This document shows positions 62,799-64,000 of a stretch of DNA of 64,000 nt, one piece after another (within the stretch, counting starts at the first letter, position 1; the number at the start of each line of letters is the position of its first letter). The notes below the pieces were generated by a model. It was given only the letters and a program-made list of their open reading frames with translations, made no database searches and was not told the DNA's origin. The stretch lies in the NCBI RefSeq assembly GCF_034497705.1, contig NZ_JAXRUV010000001.1, positions 186,001 to 250,000 on the forward strand. Reading direction: 5' to 3'. Both the position numbers and the translations under genes were made by a program. The DNA comes from Marinococcus luteus_A (GTDB taxonomy: Bacteria > Bacillota > Bacilli > Bacillales > Marinococcaceae).

Positions 62799-63707
62799 AT
62801 GGCAGAGTTAGGACCGTACCTTCGCGGTGAACGCGAGCGCCAGGGAGCAAGCCTCGAGCTGATGCAGCAGCGCACGAAAATCCAGCGAAGGTATTTGCAG
62901 GCGATTGAAACCGGTGATTACGGGGCGCTGCCGGGGGCTTTTTATGCCCGGGCGTTTATCCGCAGCTACGCCGAAGCGCTCGGCCTGGACGCCGAGAATG
63001 TTTTCCAGCAGTATGGCCATGAACTCCCGGCGCCAAAGCAGGAGCCGACAGAGATGCCGTCGCGGGCGTCAAGAAAGCAGACGCGAAGCAGAAGCCAGCA
63101 GAAGCGGCCGCAGCAGAAACAGAAAAAAACATCCTTCCTGCCCTTTATTTTTGCGCTTATTTTTCTTCTTATTATCGGGGCAGGCATCTGGGTGTTGTTT
63201 CAAAATGTAAACAGCGATACAGAGACCCAGCAGCAGAGCAACGAAGGGACCGGCGTCCAGTTTGAATCCGGGTCTCCGGAAGAAGACAGCGGAGCTGCAG
63301 AGGATAATGCAGAAAACGCCCCGGAAAATAACGGGGGCTCTGGCGGGGAAGAAGACGAAAATGCTGAAGAAGAGGAAACCCAGGACACCGATGTGCAGCT
63401 GGAGGAAACCTCCTCGGACGGGGACAACGCGTCATATGATGTGATCGGGGCAGAAACATTCGAGCTTACGATGAGCTTCAGCGGCAACTCCTACGTGGAT
63501 ATAACGGATGCAGACGGCGAGATGCTTGATATGTTTGCAGAGCAGGCAGAGGGCGATGAGCTCGAAGAAACGTATGAGGCAGAAGAAATCACCGTCAACG
63601 TCGGCAACACGAACAACATGGAGCTGACCGTCAACGGCCGGGACTTTTCTTACCCTTCAGATGGCACCCACCAGGTTATTACGTTTACGGCAGTGCCAGA
63701 AGAATAA
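62799..63707 (+). CDS. ymfM: YmfM, RodZ-like membrane protein
   Basis: The 302-residue protein has an N-terminal helix-turn-helix of RodZ type (GPYLRGERERQGASLELMQQ and YGALPGAFYARAFIRSYAE), a basic stretch, one membrane helix near residues 112-132, a very acidic linker (about 140-210) and a C-terminal DUF4115 beta domain. RodZ proteins link MreB to the cell wall machinery and help shape. The acidic outer linker suits a salty environment. Confidence 0.92.
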   Translation: MAELGPYLRGERERQGASLELMQQRTKIQRRYLQAIETGDYGALPGAFYARAFIRSYAEALGLDAENVFQQYGHELPAPKQEPTEMPSRASRKQTRSRSQQKRPQQKQKKTSFLPFIFALIFLLIIGAGIWVLFQNVNSDTETQQQSNEGTGVQFESGSPEEDSGAAEDNAENAPENNGGSGGEEDENAEEEETQDTDVQLEETSSDGDNASYDVIGAETFELTMSFSGNSYVDITDADGEMLDMFAEQAEGDELEETYEAEEITVNVGNTNNMELTVNGRDFSYPSDGTHQVITFTAVPEE

Positions 63708-63712
63708 ATCCG

Positions 63713-63752
63713 GCCTTCGCTTCTGAAATGTTCAGAACGAAGGCTTTGCTTT
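63713..63752 (+). terminator. Terminator after ymfM
   Basis: GCCTTCG-c-TTCTGAA and TTCAGAA-CGAAGGC are perfectly complementary except for one bulged C, around ATG, followed by TTTGCTTT. Confidence 0.88.
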
Positions 63753-63798
63753 GCCATAAACAAATTGTGCGTTTTGTTCCATGAGAAAAAAAGATATG

Positions 63799-63807
63799 TG
63801 ATACAAT
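63799..63807 (+). promoter_or_regulatory. Candidate extended -10 promoter of pgsA
   Basis: TG-A-TACAAT at 63799-63807 is a good extended -10; no clear -35 box is present. It lies 55 bases before pgsA. Confidence 0.4.
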
Positions 63808-63861
63808 ATGAAAGACTGGAATGTGGACGGAATAGCACGATTTGCAAGTAGGAGGACGCAG

Positions 63862-64000
63862 ATGAACTTACCCAATAAAATTACAATTGCCCGTGTGTTG
63901 ATGATTCCGTTATTCGTGATCGCCGTTCTGGTGCCTTTCCCGTTTGGCACCTGGTCAGTCGGCAACGCCGAGCTTCCGGTGCATCATTTCATCGGTGCAG
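63862..64000 (+). CDS. pgsA: CDP-diacylglycerol-glycerol-3-phosphate phosphatidyltransferase (5' part)
   Basis: Only the first 46 codons are in the window. The opening NLPNKITIARVLMIPLFVIA is the classic PgsA N-terminus and first membrane helix. The enzyme makes phosphatidylglycerol phosphate from CDP-diacylglycerol. The catalytic CDP-alcohol motif lies beyond the edge. AGGAGG precedes the ATG by six bases. Confidence 0.94.
   Translation, partial: MNLPNKITIARVLMIPLFVIAVLVPFPFGTWSVGNAELPVHHFIGA

Noticed and set aside
1..64000. CRISPR arrays, insertion sequences, prophage, tRNA or rRNA genes
   Set aside because: No regular spaced repeats, transposase-like or phage-like proteins, or tRNA/rRNA sequence patterns were found; gene order is continuous core chromosome.

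Overview
The window is one continuous, almost entirely plus-strand stretch of core chromosome from a member of the Bacillaceae. Gene order from the end of hslU through codY, the fla/che operon, rpsB-tsf-pyrH-frr, uppS-cdsA-dxr-rseP-proS-polC, rimP-nusA-infB-rbfA-truB-ribF-rpsO-pnp, asd-dapG-dapA, rnjB, a SpoIIIE/FtsK translocase, the ymf genes and pgsA is the Bacillus order. Base composition looks close to 50% GC, and several proteins carry long acidic linkers (FliF, YlxF, RodZ). Together with missing sporulation neighbours this suggests a halophilic or haloalkaliphilic, possibly non-sporulating genus such as Alkalicoccus or Salisediminibacterium. That genus-level guess is inference.

Layout. 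1-1460: 3' end of hslU, then codY and its terminator. 1461-1717: an AT-rich control region. 1718-25867: a 31-gene flagellar/chemotaxis operon building rod, MS ring, C ring, export gate, hook-length control, CheY signalling with FliY/CheC phosphatases, CheD, and sigD at the end. 25868-29290: rpsB, tsf, pyrH, frr. 29392-39771: isoprenoid/phospholipid synthesis (uppS, cdsA, dxr), site-2 protease rseP, proS and polC. 39785-46751: the rimP-nusA-infB translation operon with truB and ribF. 46765-50882: rpsO, pnp and an M16 peptidase. 50896-54229: the aspartate-to-dihydrodipicolinate branch. 54351-64000: rnjB, DNA translocase, ymfF/H/I/K, rodZ-like ymfM and the start of pgsA.

No rRNA, tRNA, insertion sequence, prophage, CRISPR array or foreign gene was seen, and no intergenic gap exceeds 300 bases. 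I found no wholly new gene system. The departures from the Bacillus plan are: a CheB with no receiver domain and no cheA or cheW beside it; a CheC whose first phosphatase motif has lost its Asn; an IF2 lacking the usual N-terminal domain, with a 20-codon coupled leader ORF; several RNA hairpins at translation starts (fliM, swrD, pnp); a long leader hairpin before pnp; a promoter-proximal terminator before rimP-nusA; and absence of the dipicolinate synthase and other sporulation genes from their usual places. Many starts are non-ATG (fliG, flgD, fliM, flhG, rseP, polC, pnp, rnjB).
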